Numbered from the stretch's first letter, positions 1 through 9,367 are shown. The stretch is 64,000 nt of DNA from Capnocytophaga catalasegens (GCF_026005215.1 NZ_BPMA01000002.1:62001-126000), one strand, 5' to 3'. The notes: generated from the sequence alone by a model not told the origin. A program made the numbers and translations.

Positions 1-125
1 GTAAAAGTAAGTATGTGCTGAATCTCTTAAATTTTATTTCTTGATTTTTGTCAAAACGATAAAAACATCGTCTTTACCCTATCTAATACGCTAAAGCTTC
101 ATTATATTTTCACAATACTATTTTT

Positions 126-809
126 TTAAAATTGATGAGAAAATCCAGTAGATAAAAAGAATTTATTTTCACTATTATATATAGAATGTCCCAAACATAT
201 ATCTATCTGCCAAGTATCTGTTAGTAAATACATAACTCCTATATCTATATTATGATCTGGATTAGCTTCCTTTGAAAAATTTGCAAAATACTCTACAAAT
301 AAATTAAGTGAATTTATGGGTGTATAATTTAATTCTGAAGTAATTAAATATGTATTAAATTGATTGATTAGTCCAAAATTTCCTACAAAAGATAACTTAT
401 TTATCAGTTCATATTCAAATGAAGATACTATTTCTACCGAAAGTTTTCTTTCAGGATAAATACTATAATTTGCATATCCAACTAAAGTAATTGCAGGTAA
501 TAATTCTTTTCCATTAGTTATACGCTGCTTTGCACTTAATACAACTCCATCTAATTCTATTATATGTTTATATTTTGAAAATAATGTTTCTAAACGGAGT
601 TCTGTATGTTGTAATATTCCATATCTAAACATCAAATCATTTGTTATATTTTCTTTATTAAATATTAAACCCTCTTCTATTTGAAGTATTTTTTTAGGTA
701 ATATATATGTACCTTCACTCTGATCAGGTCTATCTGTATTGATAACTCCTAACTCTTGTCCTTGTATTTTGAAAAAAATAAAAATTATTAGTAAAAATAT
801 CCTTTTCAT
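126..809 (-). CDS. Transporter-like outer membrane beta-barrel protein
   Basis: 227 residues beginning with a short signal peptide (Met-Lys-Arg followed by an Ile/Phe/Leu stretch, likely cut near GQE at residues 17-19). The mature start contains NTDRPDQSEG, a motif common at the N-terminus of Bacteroidota proteins related to the phenol-degradation/MetA outer-membrane family. The rest alternates short amphipathic strands with turns and ends in Phe (SHQF), as outer-membrane barrels do. No enzymatic motif is visible. It stands alone, with about 110 AT-rich bases separating it from the upstream gene on the same strand. Family placement is by motif and overall look; the substrate is unknown. Confidence 0.6.
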   Translation of the reverse strand: MKRIFLLIIFIFFKIQGQELGVINTDRPDQSEGTYILPKKILQIEEGLIFNKENITNDLMFRYGILQHTELRLETLFSKYKHIIELDGVVLSAKQRITNGKELLPAITLVGYANYSIYPERKLSVEIVSSFEYELINKLSFVGNFGLINQFNTYLITSELNYTPINSLNLFVEYFANFSKEANPDHNIDIGVMYLLTDTWQIDICLGHSIYNSENKFFLSTGFSHQF

Positions 810-920
810 CTATTTTTTTAATAATTATTATATATAAAAAATATCTATTTTAAAATAATAATAACTTACTTTAAAAAAATATTTCTTTTTAATTTTTTAA
901 TAAACAATAACAACTAATTA

Positions 921-1241
921 TTATCTTTTATCATTGATACCAAATTCTTTCCAAAGAGATTGATCTATAGAAAGTTTTACTACTTTTTTAGCTTCACTCA
1001 TTTTTGATTGAATTTTTTCAACAATTTCATTAAAAGATTTTGTTTTATTTTTAAGCTCTGCTTTTAATTTTTCTTGTTGATTATTTTCTTCAATAGCTTC
1101 TACTAATAGTTTCTCTAATTCTTCAATAAAATCAGACTCTAATCCTCTTTTTGATACTTCTTTTAGATTATTTTTTAATCCTGAATTCATCAAATTTCCT
1201 TGTGATACAAGTTCTGCAAAACTCTTTCTTACTTTTGCCAT
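921..1241 (-). CDS. Small coiled-coil protein of unknown function
   Basis: 106 residues, highly charged and rich in Lys/Glu, with heptad-like spacing through residues 35-90 that predicts a coiled coil. There is no signal peptide or membrane segment, so it should be cytoplasmic. I do not recognise the family. A Bacteroidota -7 element TATCTTTG lies at 1290-1297 on the minus strand, about 50 bases before the ATG, which supports real expression. Codon use looks like that of neighbouring genes. The length and the MAKVRKSF start loosely resemble small nucleoid-associated or toxin-antitoxin proteins, but nothing specific supports either. Confidence 0.55.
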   Translation of the reverse strand: MAKVRKSFAELVSQGNLMNSGLKNNLKEVSKRGLESDFIEELEKLLVEAIEENNQQEKLKAELKNKTKSFNEIVEKIQSKMSEAKKVVKLSIDQSLWKEFGINDKR

Positions 1242-1580
1242 AATTATTTTATTTTTAAAATTAAATTTTTATTTATTATATTTTTTTTGCAAAGATATAA
1301 AATTTATTCAAAATATAAATTTTTTAATGTATCTCCGTAATCACTAATAAAAAAATCTATTTGCCAAAAAATAGAATTCAAAAATAAAAAATACCATTGA
1401 AAATAAGATAATTATATTTTATGTTTTTGGTAAATTACCACAATGAAAATTATTTATTACACTAACCGGATATACAATATTTTTTAATTTATTTTTTTAT
1501 TTTAAATACTATTTTTATTTTTAAAATTATATATTATTATTGTATATCTACATAAATAGATAGAATATATAAATAAAAAA

Positions 1581-1706
1581 ATTGAGGAAACTATCCTCAA
1601 TTTATAATTTAATATCCTCAACTTTAAGGAAATTATCCTCAATATAATTTTTATACTCCTCAATATTGAGGAATAATTCCTCAACTTATATTTTTTATTC
1701 CTCAAT
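1581..1706. repeat. Cluster of TCCTCAAT / ATTGAGGA octamers
   Basis: Eight copies of an octamer lie within 126 bases. ATTGAGGA is at 1581-1588 and 1665-1672; TCCTCAAT is at 1594-1601, 1636-1643, 1657-1664 and 1699-1706; TCCTCAAC is at 1615-1622 and 1678-1685. The pair at 1581/1594 forms a hairpin with a 5-base loop, and 1657-1672 is a perfect 16-base palindrome. The cluster sits in the gene-free stretch 1242-1811, which otherwise holds only the promoter of the upstream small gene and the ettA terminator. It could be a protein-binding array, a folded RNA or a degenerate repeat family. Confidence 0.7.
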
Positions 1707-1760
1707 ATAAAAAATTATTATATTCACTTATTTTTTATTCTAAAAAAGATATATAAACAA

Positions 1761-1798
1761 AAAAACATTTCAAAAAATATATTTTGAAATGTTTTTTT
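1761..1798 (-). terminator. Terminator downstream of ettA
   Basis: The stem ACATTTCAAAA / TTTTGAAATGT with an A-rich 5' flank and a T-rich 3' flank lies just beyond the ettA stop. It would work as an intrinsic terminator in both directions. Confidence 0.8.
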
Positions 1799-1811
1799 AT
1801 TAAAAATAAAA

Positions 1812-3503
1812 TTATCTCACCAATTTTTTATATTTGATTCTAGTAGGTGTAACCTCTTTTCCGAGTCTTTTGCGTTTGTTTTCTTCGTATTCGGAGAAAC
1901 TTCCTTCAAAAAAATACACCTGAGAATCTCCTTCAAACGCCAAAATGTGTGTACAAATCCTATCTAAGAACCATCTATCGTGCGAGATGACTACTGCACA
2001 CCCAGCAAAGTTCTCCAAGCCCTCTTCTAAGGCTCTGAGGGTATTAACATCAAGGTCATTGGTAGGCTCATCGAGTAAAAGGACGTTGCCTTCCTCTTTT
2101 AGGGTCATAGCAAGGTGCAAACGGTTACGTTCTCCTCCTGAAAGGGTAGCAACTTTCTTATTTTGGTCGCTTCCACTGAAATTAAATCGGCTGAGGTAGG
2201 CTCTGGAATTTACTTGATGTCCTCCCATAAGGATAAGGTCTTGTCCGTCAGAGAAATTTTCCCAAATAGATTTATTTGGGTCGATATTTTTATGCGTTTG
2301 GTCTACATAAGCGATTTTGACTGTGTCTCCAATGCTGAATTCTCCTGCATCGGGCTTTTCTTCTCCCATAATCATACGGAAAATAGTAGATTTACCTGCT
2401 CCATTAGGTCCAATAACCCCAACAATTCCTGCTTGTGGAAGTACAAAATTAAGATTATCATACAAAAGTTTATCCCCAAAGGCTTTAGCTACTCCTTTTG
2501 CTTCAATAACATTTGTTCCTAAGCGAGGACCATTCGGGATATAGATTTCGAGTTTCTCATCTAACTGTTTTTGGTCTTCATTTAAGAGTCTATCATAGTT
2601 TTGCAAACGTGCTTTTTGCTTTGTTTGGCGTCCTTTTGCTCCTTGACGTACCCATTCTAACTCTCTTTCAAGGATTTTTCTTCGTTTGGAAGCCGATTTT
2701 TCTTCTTGCTCCAATCGTTTTGCCTTTTGGTCAAGCCAAGAAGAGTAATTTCCTTTCCAAGGAATGCCTTCACCTCGGTCAAGTTCCAAAATCCAACCTG
2801 CAACATTGTCCAAAAAGTATCGGTCGTGGGTTACAGCGATTACAGTTCCTGCATATTGTTGTAAATGTTGCTCTAACCATAGCACAGATTCAGCATCAAG
2901 GTGGTTAGTAGGCTCATCAAGGAGCAAAACATCAGGATTTTGGAGTAATAATCGGCAAAGAGCAACGCGTCTTCGCTCTCCTCCCGATAAAACTTTGATA
3001 GGAGTGTCCGCTTCGGGGGTTCTTAGTGCGTCCATTGCTATTTCGAGCTTATTATCTATCTCCCAAGCCCCTGCAGCATCTATTTTATCCTGCAATTCGG
3101 CTTGTTTGTCCATCAATTTTTGCATTTTGTCGGGGTCAGAATAGACTTCTTCCAAGCCAAACATATCATTTATCTTGTTAAATTCGTCTAATAAGGCGAT
3201 AGTTTGGGCTGCTCCCTCACGAACTACCTCTATTACGGTTTTGTTTTCGTCCAATTGGGGTTCTTGTTCCAAATATCCCACCGTATAACCGGGTGCGAAG
3301 ACTACTTCCCCTTGATGATTCTTATCAACTCCGGCAATTATCTTCAAAAGAGAGGATTTTCCAGAGCCATTAAGCCCTAAAATACCTATTTTTGCTCCAT
3401 AAAAGAAGCTAAGGTAAATATCTTTAAGTACTTGTTTATTAGTTGAAGCGTAAGTTTTGCTTACTTTCGACATCGAAAATATTACTTTCTTATCGTCTGA
3501 CAT
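1812..3503 (-). CDS. ettA: Energy-dependent translational throttle protein EttA (ABC-F ATPase)
   Basis: 563 residues, close to the usual EttA length of about 555. Two ABC domains are visible. The first has Walker A GLNGSGKSS (43-51), signature LSGGE (172-176) and Walker B DEPTNHLD (196-203). The second has GPNGAGKST near 365, LSGGERNRL and DEPTNDLD. There are no membrane segments. The C-terminus ends RIKYKKL, typical of EttA. EttA-type ABC-F proteins bind the ribosomal E site and gate entry into elongation according to ADP/ATP level (family knowledge). Monocistronic, with its own terminator at 1761-1798. The ABC-F class is certain; the EttA subtype is strongly supported by the N-terminus (KKVIFSM.KVSK) and C-terminus. 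Confidence 0.95.
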   Translation of the reverse strand: MSDDKKVIFSMSKVSKTYASTNKQVLKDIYLSFFYGAKIGILGLNGSGKSSLLKIIAGVDKNHQGEVVFAPGYTVGYLEQEPQLDENKTVIEVVREGAAQTIALLDEFNKINDMFGLEEVYSDPDKMQKLMDKQAELQDKIDAAGAWEIDNKLEIAMDALRTPEADTPIKVLSGGERRRVALCRLLLQNPDVLLLDEPTNHLDAESVLWLEQHLQQYAGTVIAVTHDRYFLDNVAGWILELDRGEGIPWKGNYSSWLDQKAKRLEQEEKSASKRRKILERELEWVRQGAKGRQTKQKARLQNYDRLLNEDQKQLDEKLEIYIPNGPRLGTNVIEAKGVAKAFGDKLLYDNLNFVLPQAGIVGVIGPNGAGKSTIFRMIMGEEKPDAGEFSIGDTVKIAYVDQTHKNIDPNKSIWENFSDGQDLILMGGHQVNSRAYLSRFNFSGSDQNKKVATLSGGERNRLHLAMTLKEEGNVLLLDEPTNDLDVNTLRALEEGLENFAGCAVVISHDRWFLDRICTHILAFEGDSQVYFFEGSFSEYEENKRKRLGKEVTPTRIKYKKLVR

Positions 3504-3638
3504 TTTTTGTTAGTTTTAAACTTTTATAATTCTATTTTAAGATGATTTTATTCGTTAAAATTTGCAATCAAAATTAACCACAAATGAACACAAATATTTT
3601 TTTGATAAAAATATTAGCAAAATCTGTAATAAACTTTT

Positions 3639-4157
3639 TTATTGTCTATCAATGCTACTGATTTTTTCAATCAATTCTTGCACACTTTCATCAATGGATT
3701 TATGAGCTGTATCAATCACAATTCGGCTTTCTTCCCAAGGAGTGTATTTATATTTTTCGATTTCTTCCCAAGTAGGTAATTTCAAATTTGGAATATCTAC
3801 TTTTCGTTGAGCTACACGTTTTTTATGTTCTTGAATATCAGAACATAAAACTTCTATATTTACCAAAAAACTATCGGTTGTGAGTGCGACATTTTTCCAT
3901 TCTTCACGAGTCAATTCGATAGGGTTACAACAATCAATCACCACATTTTGTTGTAAATTTAGATTATCAGTAGCGATTTTGTAAGCCAAACGATAGCCTT
4001 CTCCTTGCACATCAAAAGAGCATAAATCCCTGATAGCCTGTTCGATAGTGTCTATTCTTAAATAATTAGCTTTGTATTTTTTTACGACAAATTGAGCAAG
4101 TGTAGATTTCCCGGAAGCTGGCAATCCTGAAAAAACAAACAACTTCGTTTTTTGCAT
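3639..4157 (-). CDS. P-loop kinase-like ATPase
   Basis: 172 residues starting with a strand and a Walker A motif GLPASGKST (11-19), followed by an acidic LRID segment near residue 37 and a second nucleotide-domain strand VVIDCCNP. This layout fits small AAA_33-type kinases that phosphorylate small molecules or RNA ends. No lid or specificity motif identifies the substrate. The gene lies 39 bases downstream of cutC on the same strand and is probably cotranscribed with it. The start is the only ATG before the P-loop strand. Confidence 0.75.
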   Translation of the reverse strand: MQKTKLFVFSGLPASGKSTLAQFVVKKYKANYLRIDTIEQAIRDLCSFDVQGEGYRLAYKIATDNLNLQQNVVIDCCNPIELTREEWKNVALTTDSFLVNIEVLCSDIQEHKKRVAQRKVDIPNLKLPTWEEIEKYKYTPWEESRIVIDTAHKSIDESVQELIEKISSIDRQ

Positions 4158-4196
4158 TTTTAGGTATTTTTTTACAAAATTTCTGGTTATTACAAC

Positions 4197-4919
4197 TTAA
4201 ATAGTTGCTTCCATTAGCCTTTTGATGGTTTCAATATCTGAAATGGGGCGTACATTTTCATTCAAAAACTGCATTGAGTTCATTGAAAAAGGCATATTCC
4301 CTGCTGTTTTTTCAAAAATAGTTGCTGAAAAATGTATCTCGTTAAATCCTGCATTTTTTATTTCCTGAATATTCTGTGAATTGATACCTCCACCAGGCAT
4401 TATAGACGGAAAACCTCCTGCTATTTCATTAAGTTTTTTTAACAGTGAGAGCCCTTCAATAGCGCTTTTTTTCTGTCCAGAAGACAAAATTCGTTTCACT
4501 CCCAAATTTTTTAATATCTCAATGGCTTCTTCGGGATTAGGCGTACAATCAAACGCTCTATGATAAATAAAATCCATATCGCCGGCAACCTCAATGAGTT
4601 TTTGGGTTCGCTCTACATCTATACGGCCATCTTTGTGCAATACGCCTGTGACTACACCATCACAATTAAGTTCTCGACAAAATTTTATATCACGTAACAT
4701 CACATCAAATTCTGAGTCAGAATACGTAAAATCACCACTTCTGGGGCGTATCAGCACACAATTACTTATGGATAATTCATCCATAACTTTACTAATTAGT
4801 CCATAACTTGGGGTAATTCCTCCTACTCCCAATTCGGTACATAATTCTATTCGTTGAGCTCCTGCTAATTGAGCATTTCTTGCGGATTCAAACGAACTTG
4901 CACATACTTCAAATATCAT
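4197..4919 (-). CDS. cutC: CutC family protein (copper homeostasis protein CutC)
   Basis: 240 residues without a signal peptide. The N-terminus MIFEVCASSFESA followed by GAQRIELC and GGITPSYGLI is diagnostic of CutC, a TIM-barrel family. The C-terminal part has the MPGGGI and FNEIHFSA segments of the last barrel strands. CutC was named for copper tolerance in Escherichia coli, but its biochemical role is unsettled, so the name reflects family rather than a proven function. First gene of a likely two-gene unit with the P-loop kinase. Confidence 0.93.
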   Translation of the reverse strand: MIFEVCASSFESARNAQLAGAQRIELCTELGVGGITPSYGLISKVMDELSISNCVLIRPRSGDFTYSDSEFDVMLRDIKFCRELNCDGVVTGVLHKDGRIDVERTQKLIEVAGDMDFIYHRAFDCTPNPEEAIEILKNLGVKRILSSGQKKSAIEGLSLLKKLNEIAGGFPSIMPGGGINSQNIQEIKNAGFNEIHFSATIFEKTAGNMPFSMNSMQFLNENVRPISDIETIKRLMEATI

Positions 4920-5024
4920 AGTAATTTATTTTGAGCCACAAAAATACAAATTTTCTAAATCAAAAATATACTAATTGATACTTTTTTCATAACTTTGTAT
5001 TTTCTATCTCGAATTTTCTTGAAA

Positions 5025-5501
5025 ATGGAAACAAAAATACATTCTTTTTCATACAAAAAATACGATAACATAAACGATTTACCTACTGATTTGCAAACAC
5101 TTATGCTCGAAGCTATTAAGATAAGAAATCAAGCCTATGTTCCTTATTCTTCTTTTGCTGTAGGCGTTGCTATTCTGCTTGACAATGGGGAAATCATAAC
5201 TGGAAATAATCAGGAAAATGCTGCTTTTCCTTCAGGTACATGTGCTGAAAGAGTTGCTATTTTCTATGCAATGGCACAATATCCCAAAGCTAAGATTATG
5301 AAAATAGCTATTACAGGAACAAATATTAACTTTCCTAAAAATGAACCTGTTACTCCTTGTGGCAATTGCAGACAAGCCATTCTAGAATACGAATCCGTAA
5401 AAAAACAACCTATTGAAATACTTTGTATGGGTGCCACAGGTGAAGTTTTGGTGGTTTCGTCAGTAAAAGATTTTTTACCTTTTTGTTTTGATGAATTTTA
5501 A
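5025..5501 (+). CDS. cdd: Cytidine deaminase
   Basis: 158 residues from METKIHSF. It deaminates cytidine/deoxycytidine to uridine/deoxyuridine in pyrimidine salvage. The zinc site is visible: TCAERVA with Cys73 and catalytic Glu75, and PCGNC with Cys112 and Cys115. VPYSSFAVG (39-47) is the family substrate-binding segment. An upstream TTG at 4995 is in frame, but the -7 promoter element TAACTTTG occupies 4990-4997, so the transcript starts after it and the ATG at 5025 is the better start. Monocistronic, divergent from cutC. Confidence 0.95.
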   Translation: METKIHSFSYKKYDNINDLPTDLQTLMLEAIKIRNQAYVPYSSFAVGVAILLDNGEIITGNNQENAAFPSGTCAERVAIFYAMAQYPKAKIMKIAITGTNINFPKNEPVTPCGNCRQAILEYESVKKQPIEILCMGATGEVLVVSSVKDFLPFCFDEF

Positions 5502-5621
5502 TAATACATAAACATCTGTATTTCAACAACTTGAATAATAAAAATAATTTTTAATATATCTTTTGTTGGTAGATATTAGTATTTTTATCTATTTTTACAC
5601 TCCAAAAAATAAAAAATTATC

Positions 5622-6500
5622 GTGAATAATCCGTTAGAACAATATAATCGTAGAAAGTTAATATCATCGTATTTCTCTGTTACTCTGAGTATTACACTTG
5701 TACTTTTTTTGTTGGGAGCCTTAGGATTTTTGGTACTCAACACTCAAAACATAACCAATAGCTTCAAAGAACAAATGTTAATTACAATATTCTTAAAAAA
5801 TGAAGCCAAAGATGCTGATATTGAACAACTTCAAAAAACACTTTCGGTTGCCGAATATAGCAAATCTGTACATTTTATTTCCAAAGAAAAAGCTGCTGAA
5901 GTGTATAGCGAGGAATTGGGCGAGGATTTCGTTAGTTTTATAGGAGATAATCCTTTGCGAAATTCATTTGACTTGCATTTGAAAGCCGATTATGTAAATC
6001 CGCAACAAATAGTTGAAATTGCAGAAAATATTACTCAAAATCCATCTGTTTCAGAGGTATCTTACGATAAACCTATGATAGCCAAAATTCACGATAATAT
6101 TAGTAAAATCAGTGTAATTATTCTCAGTATTTCGGGTATTTTTACTTTAGTCGCTATTCTGCTAATCAATTCTTCTATTCGACTTTCTGTATACTCTAAA
6201 CGATTCATTATCAAAACAATGCAACTTGTAGGAGCTACTAAGAATTTCATCAGAAAACCTTTTATTTTGACTAATATTATGTTAGGAATTATTGGAGCTA
6301 TTCTGGCATGTGGAGCGCTTTTTGTTTGTCTTTACTATGTTAATTTATATCTTCCTGATTTACAACTATTTAGCAATACCCAAAATTTTAGTATTGTATT
6401 TGGGGGGCTTTTCTTGCTGGGAATTTTCATTAGCTGGTTTAGCACATTTTTTGCAGCACAACGTTTTTTGAATTTGCATACAGACGATTTATATATTTAA
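5622..6500 (+). CDS. ftsX: Cell division protein FtsX
   Basis: 292 residues with a GTG start. A cytoplasmic N-terminal tail is followed by a transmembrane helix (about 18-40), a periplasmic domain of about 110 residues and three further helices in the C-terminal half, which is the FtsX permease fold. With FtsE it forms an ABC-type complex at the septum that activates cell-wall hydrolases (family knowledge). The conserved VGATKNFIRKPF segment sits between helices. It is the first gene of a tight plus-strand unit: DUF3098 begins 16 bases downstream and uppP directly after that, a Flavobacteriia arrangement linking division to undecaprenyl phosphate recycling. Confidence 0.93.
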   Translation: MNNPLEQYNRRKLISSYFSVTLSITLVLFLLGALGFLVLNTQNITNSFKEQMLITIFLKNEAKDADIEQLQKTLSVAEYSKSVHFISKEKAAEVYSEELGEDFVSFIGDNPLRNSFDLHLKADYVNPQQIVEIAENITQNPSVSEVSYDKPMIAKIHDNISKISVIILSISGIFTLVAILLINSSIRLSVYSKRFIIKTMQLVGATKNFIRKPFILTNIMLGIIGAILACGALFVCLYYVNLYLPDLQLFSNTQNFSIVFGGLFLLGIFISWFSTFFAAQRFLNLHTDDLYI

Positions 6501-6516
6501 CAAAAATTTCTTAATA

Positions 6517-6747
6517 ATGAAACAAGATTTTATTTTTAAAAAGAAAAACTATATTTTTATGCTTATTGGATTGTTTTTCATTGGGTTAGGTTTCATTCTA
6601 ATGAGTGGAGGTGGAAGCGATAATCCCAATGTTTTCAATCCAGATATTTTCAATTTCAGGCGGCTTACTTTGGCTCCAACTTTAGTTCTTTTGGGATTCG
6701 CCATCGAAGTCTATGCTATTATGCTTAATGCTGATAAAAAGAAATAG
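6517..6747 (+). CDS. DUF3098 family small membrane protein
   Basis: 76 residues with two hydrophobic helices (about 12-28 and 50-68) separated by a Gly/Ser/Asn-rich loop containing MSGGGSDNPNVFNPDIFNFRR, broken here for length as MSGGGSDNP then VFNPDIFNFRR. This matches DUF3098, found between ftsX and uppP in Bacteroidota. The function is unknown; its constant position suggests a role alongside FtsX or UppP in the envelope. Its stop codon abuts the uppP ATG without a gap, so translation is probably coupled. Confidence 0.85.
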   Translation: MKQDFIFKKKNYIFMLIGLFFIGLGFILMSGGGSDNPNVFNPDIFNFRRLTLAPTLVLLGFAIEVYAIMLNADKKK

Positions 6748-7563
6748 ATGGATACACTACATGCTATTATTATTGCTATTGTTGAAGGATTAACCGAATA
6801 TCTACCTGTGTCGTCTACGGCACATATGATTTTCACTCGAACTATTTTGAGCATTCCTGAAGATGATTTTTTCAATATGTTTGCTATGTGCATTCAATTT
6901 GGAGCTATCTTAGCGGTTGTTACACTATATTGGAAAAAATTTTTTGACTTTACCAAATGGCAATTTTATATAAAATTGGCTTGTGCTGTTGTCCCTGCTT
7001 TGTTTTTAGGTGTTTTGTTTGACGATTATATTGATCAAATATTGGGCAAACCCATTCCCATAGCTATTGTACTAGTTATTGGTGGATTTGTTCTTCTGTT
7101 TGTAGATAATTTTTTCAAAAATCCTACTATTTTTCAAGAAAAAGATATTTCTATAAAAAAAGCAGTTATTATCGGCTTTTGGCAATGCTTGGCAATGATG
7201 CCCGGTACAAGCAGGTCAGCAGCTTCTATCATTGGAGGAATGCAACAAAAACTTTCGCGTGAAACAGCAGCCGAATTTTCATTTTTCCTTGCCGTACCTA
7301 CAATGCTCGCTGTAATGGTTTATTCATTGATTATTAAAAACTACTTGATAGGTAATGCCAAACTCAAAGGATACGAACTTCTAGCTGAAAGTACTGATAA
7401 ACTCTCGCTCTTTATACTGGGAAATATCGTTGCATATATAGTTGCAATTATTGCTATCAAAGGATTTGTTAATCTGATAAAAAAATATGGCTTCAAACCT
7501 TGGGGATACTATCGAATAATTGTTGGTACTTTGTTACTTATTTATTTTAATTTAAAAAATTAG
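6748..7563 (+). CDS. uppP: Undecaprenyl-diphosphatase UppP (BacA)
   Basis: 271 residues, multi-pass membrane protein. It dephosphorylates undecaprenyl pyrophosphate to regenerate the carrier lipid for peptidoglycan and other envelope polymers. The two active-site regions are visible: EGLTEYLPVSSTAHM (13-27) with the catalytic Glu residues and SS, and PGTSRSAAS (152-160), which has Ala where many homologues have Gly (PGxSRSG). The rest is seven or eight hydrophobic helices. It starts immediately after the DUF3098 stop codon. In many relatives truB follows; here a DUF6263 gene follows instead. Confidence 0.95.
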   Translation: MDTLHAIIIAIVEGLTEYLPVSSTAHMIFTRTILSIPEDDFFNMFAMCIQFGAILAVVTLYWKKFFDFTKWQFYIKLACAVVPALFLGVLFDDYIDQILGKPIPIAIVLVIGGFVLLFVDNFFKNPTIFQEKDISIKKAVIIGFWQCLAMMPGTSRSAASIIGGMQQKLSRETAAEFSFFLAVPTMLAVMVYSLIIKNYLIGNAKLKGYELLAESTDKLSLFILGNIVAYIVAIIAIKGFVNLIKKYGFKPWGYYRIIVGTLLLIYFNLKN

Positions 7564-7567
7564 AAAA

Positions 7568-8491
7568 ATGCGTCTATTCTACTTATTTTTAATTAGTTGG
7601 ACTTGTGGCTTTTCACAAGCCGTTGATTTATCTTTGGATTTGAACACCGGTAGTTCGTATCCACAGCATATGAAATCAAAAGTTCATATCAAACAACACA
7701 TTAGCGGACAAGATATAGAAGCCATTGCTCAAACACAAACCGATTTGATTTTTAAAGTTCGAAAACAAGATAATTCTATCTACCAAACAGAGGCTTCTTA
7801 TTCAAACATTTCAATGGATATGCAGACCAATATCAATGGTAAAGAAATGAGCTTAGGAAGAACTAAAGAACTTGTAAATCAAGGCATTGAACAAATCATA
7901 AATAATCCTTTTCAAGTAACAATCAACTCGAAAGGAAAAATTGTAAAAATAACACCTTTGGACATTATTTTTGAAAAAGCCATCCGAACTATTGTAAAAA
8001 ATAATCAAAAAATACAACCTATTTCCAAACCTCAACAGGAGCAAACGCTGGAACAATTAAAAAAATCTTTTGGAGTAGAAACTCTTACTGCCAATTTAGA
8101 ATCATTACTTACTATTTTTCCAAAAAAACGTGTTCAAATAGGCGAAAAATGGACTATTTCTTCTTTTCTTTCCAATGGAATGAATACGCTCATTACAACG
8201 GAATATATACTCAAAGAAATAAATCCTAATTATATTCTTATCTCTGGAAAAGCAAATATACATACTGAAAATGAAAGAGTTACGCTCGAACAAGGGCAAA
8301 CTATTTTCTTTTCAATGAACGGAGAAATTCTTTCAACAATAAAACTTGACCCTAAAACAAAGTGGATTAAGCAGGCACAAATGAAGCAAGTCATCAAAGG
8401 AAATACACGAACCGTTGGTGACCGCTCTCACCCAGAAGGAATTACTATTCCTATTGATACGACTTCGGAGATAACTATTGATAATCAGTAA
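7568..8491 (+). CDS. DUF6263 family exported protein
   Basis: 307 residues with a cleavable signal peptide (MRLFYLFLISWTCGFSQA). The mature protein is beta-rich, with repeated tracts such as VTINSKGKIVKITPLD and IGEKWTISSFL that fit the Bacteroidota DUF6263 family of putative periplasmic proteins. No catalytic motif is seen. It starts 4 bases after the uppP stop, so it belongs to the ftsX unit, and a hairpin at 8507-8544 ends the unit. Function unknown. Confidence 0.75.
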   Translation: MRLFYLFLISWTCGFSQAVDLSLDLNTGSSYPQHMKSKVHIKQHISGQDIEAIAQTQTDLIFKVRKQDNSIYQTEASYSNISMDMQTNINGKEMSLGRTKELVNQGIEQIINNPFQVTINSKGKIVKITPLDIIFEKAIRTIVKNNQKIQPISKPQQEQTLEQLKKSFGVETLTANLESLLTIFPKKRVQIGEKWTISSFLSNGMNTLITTEYILKEINPNYILISGKANIHTENERVTLEQGQTIFFSMNGEILSTIKLDPKTKWIKQAQMKQVIKGNTRTVGDRSHPEGITIPIDTTSEITIDNQ

Positions 8492-8506
8492 GTTAAAATA
8501 TATAAA

Positions 8507-8552
8507 AATCTCTTTTTCAGTTTTTATTAGCCGAAATAGAGATTCTTTTCCT
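8507..8552. terminator. Bidirectional terminator between convergent genes
   Basis: The stem AATCTCT-T-TTTC / GAAA-T-AGAGATT around an 18-base loop, with T-rich sequence beyond, lies between the convergent ends of the ftsX-uppP unit and the rlmD-DUF6048 unit. Confidence 0.6.
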
Positions 8553-8563
8553 TTCAAAAAATA

Positions 8564-9367
8564 TTATTTCTTATTTTCTGATTTTTGTTCAATTGGCTTT
8601 ATTTTCTTATAAAGTGGAATCATATAAGTAATGGTATAATTATAATTTATTCCGTAAGTACTGCTTTCCCATACACGATTAACACCAGGTATCCAAAAAT
8701 TGGGAAAATCATTGTCTTTCTGAAAAAGAATTTTGCTAAACCGAACCGATGCTCCTGCATACAGATTTTTGAATAACTCCACTTTCATTCCGATTACCAA
8801 TTCAAGCCAATGGGCTGTTCGCCCGTTATACGTTGTTAAAATATTCGGATTAGTCCCTGTAATATTTTCGTTCCAATAGTTTCGTAGTGTATGAATTGTG
8901 TATGAATTGACCTCTTGGCTGAATTGCGCAAAACCGTATCTTCCTCCTACATAAATCATATTTTCCATACCATACCAGTTATCATACGAGTTGTAGTCGA
9001 TACCAAGTCGTATGTACTGCCCATCGGTTGTGAAATTGAAATAATCTGTCTGTGAAGTCTTTTTTTCTTTGCCAATTTCTCCTGCCAAATAATATCGATA
9101 GTTCCAACGATAATCTCCTACAAGTTCAATTCCCCAATAATCTTTATCAAAAAACGAACGAATTGGTTTGCTAATATCAGCCCCAATACGCAATCCATAA
9201 CGTTGTGTATAGGTTTGAGGCGCTAGTTCTGGCAATTTTTCTTCTTTTTTTTCTTTTTGTAGAGAATTTTCTCTTTTTGGCATGGCTTTTTCTGTTTTTT
9301 CCTGAGAAAATCCAACAAAAATCACTCCAAAACTAATAATAAATATGAATAGTAGCTTTTTTTTCAT
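8564..9367 (-). CDS. DUF6048 family outer-membrane-like protein
   Basis: 267 residues with a signal peptide (MKKKLLFIFIISFGVIFVGFS), then a Lys/Glu-rich linker (about 20-50), then a domain opening YGLRIGADISKP with alternating aromatic strands typical of a small outer-membrane barrel. It matches the DUF6048 family of Flavobacteriia. The start overlaps the 3' end of the DUF6452 gene by 35 bases, so the two are translationally linked. The order rlmD-DUF6452-DUF6048 recurs in Flavobacteriaceae (my recollection). Function unknown. Confidence 0.8.
   Translation of the reverse strand: MKKKLLFIFIISFGVIFVGFSQEKTEKAMPKRENSLQKEKKEEKLPELAPQTYTQRYGLRIGADISKPIRSFFDKDYWGIELVGDYRWNYRYYLAGEIGKEKKTSQTDYFNFTTDGQYIRLGIDYNSYDNWYGMENMIYVGGRYGFAQFSQEVNSYTIHTLRNYWNENITGTNPNILTTYNGRTAHWLELVIGMKVELFKNLYAGASVRFSKILFQKDNDFPNFWIPGVNRVWESSTYGINYNYTITYMIPLYKKIKPIEQKSENKK

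Noticed and set aside
1502..1705. 67-codon open frame on the minus strand
   Set aside because: Translation is Ile/Leu/Lys/Tyr low complexity produced by the AT-rich TCCTCAAT cluster; no promoter or family.
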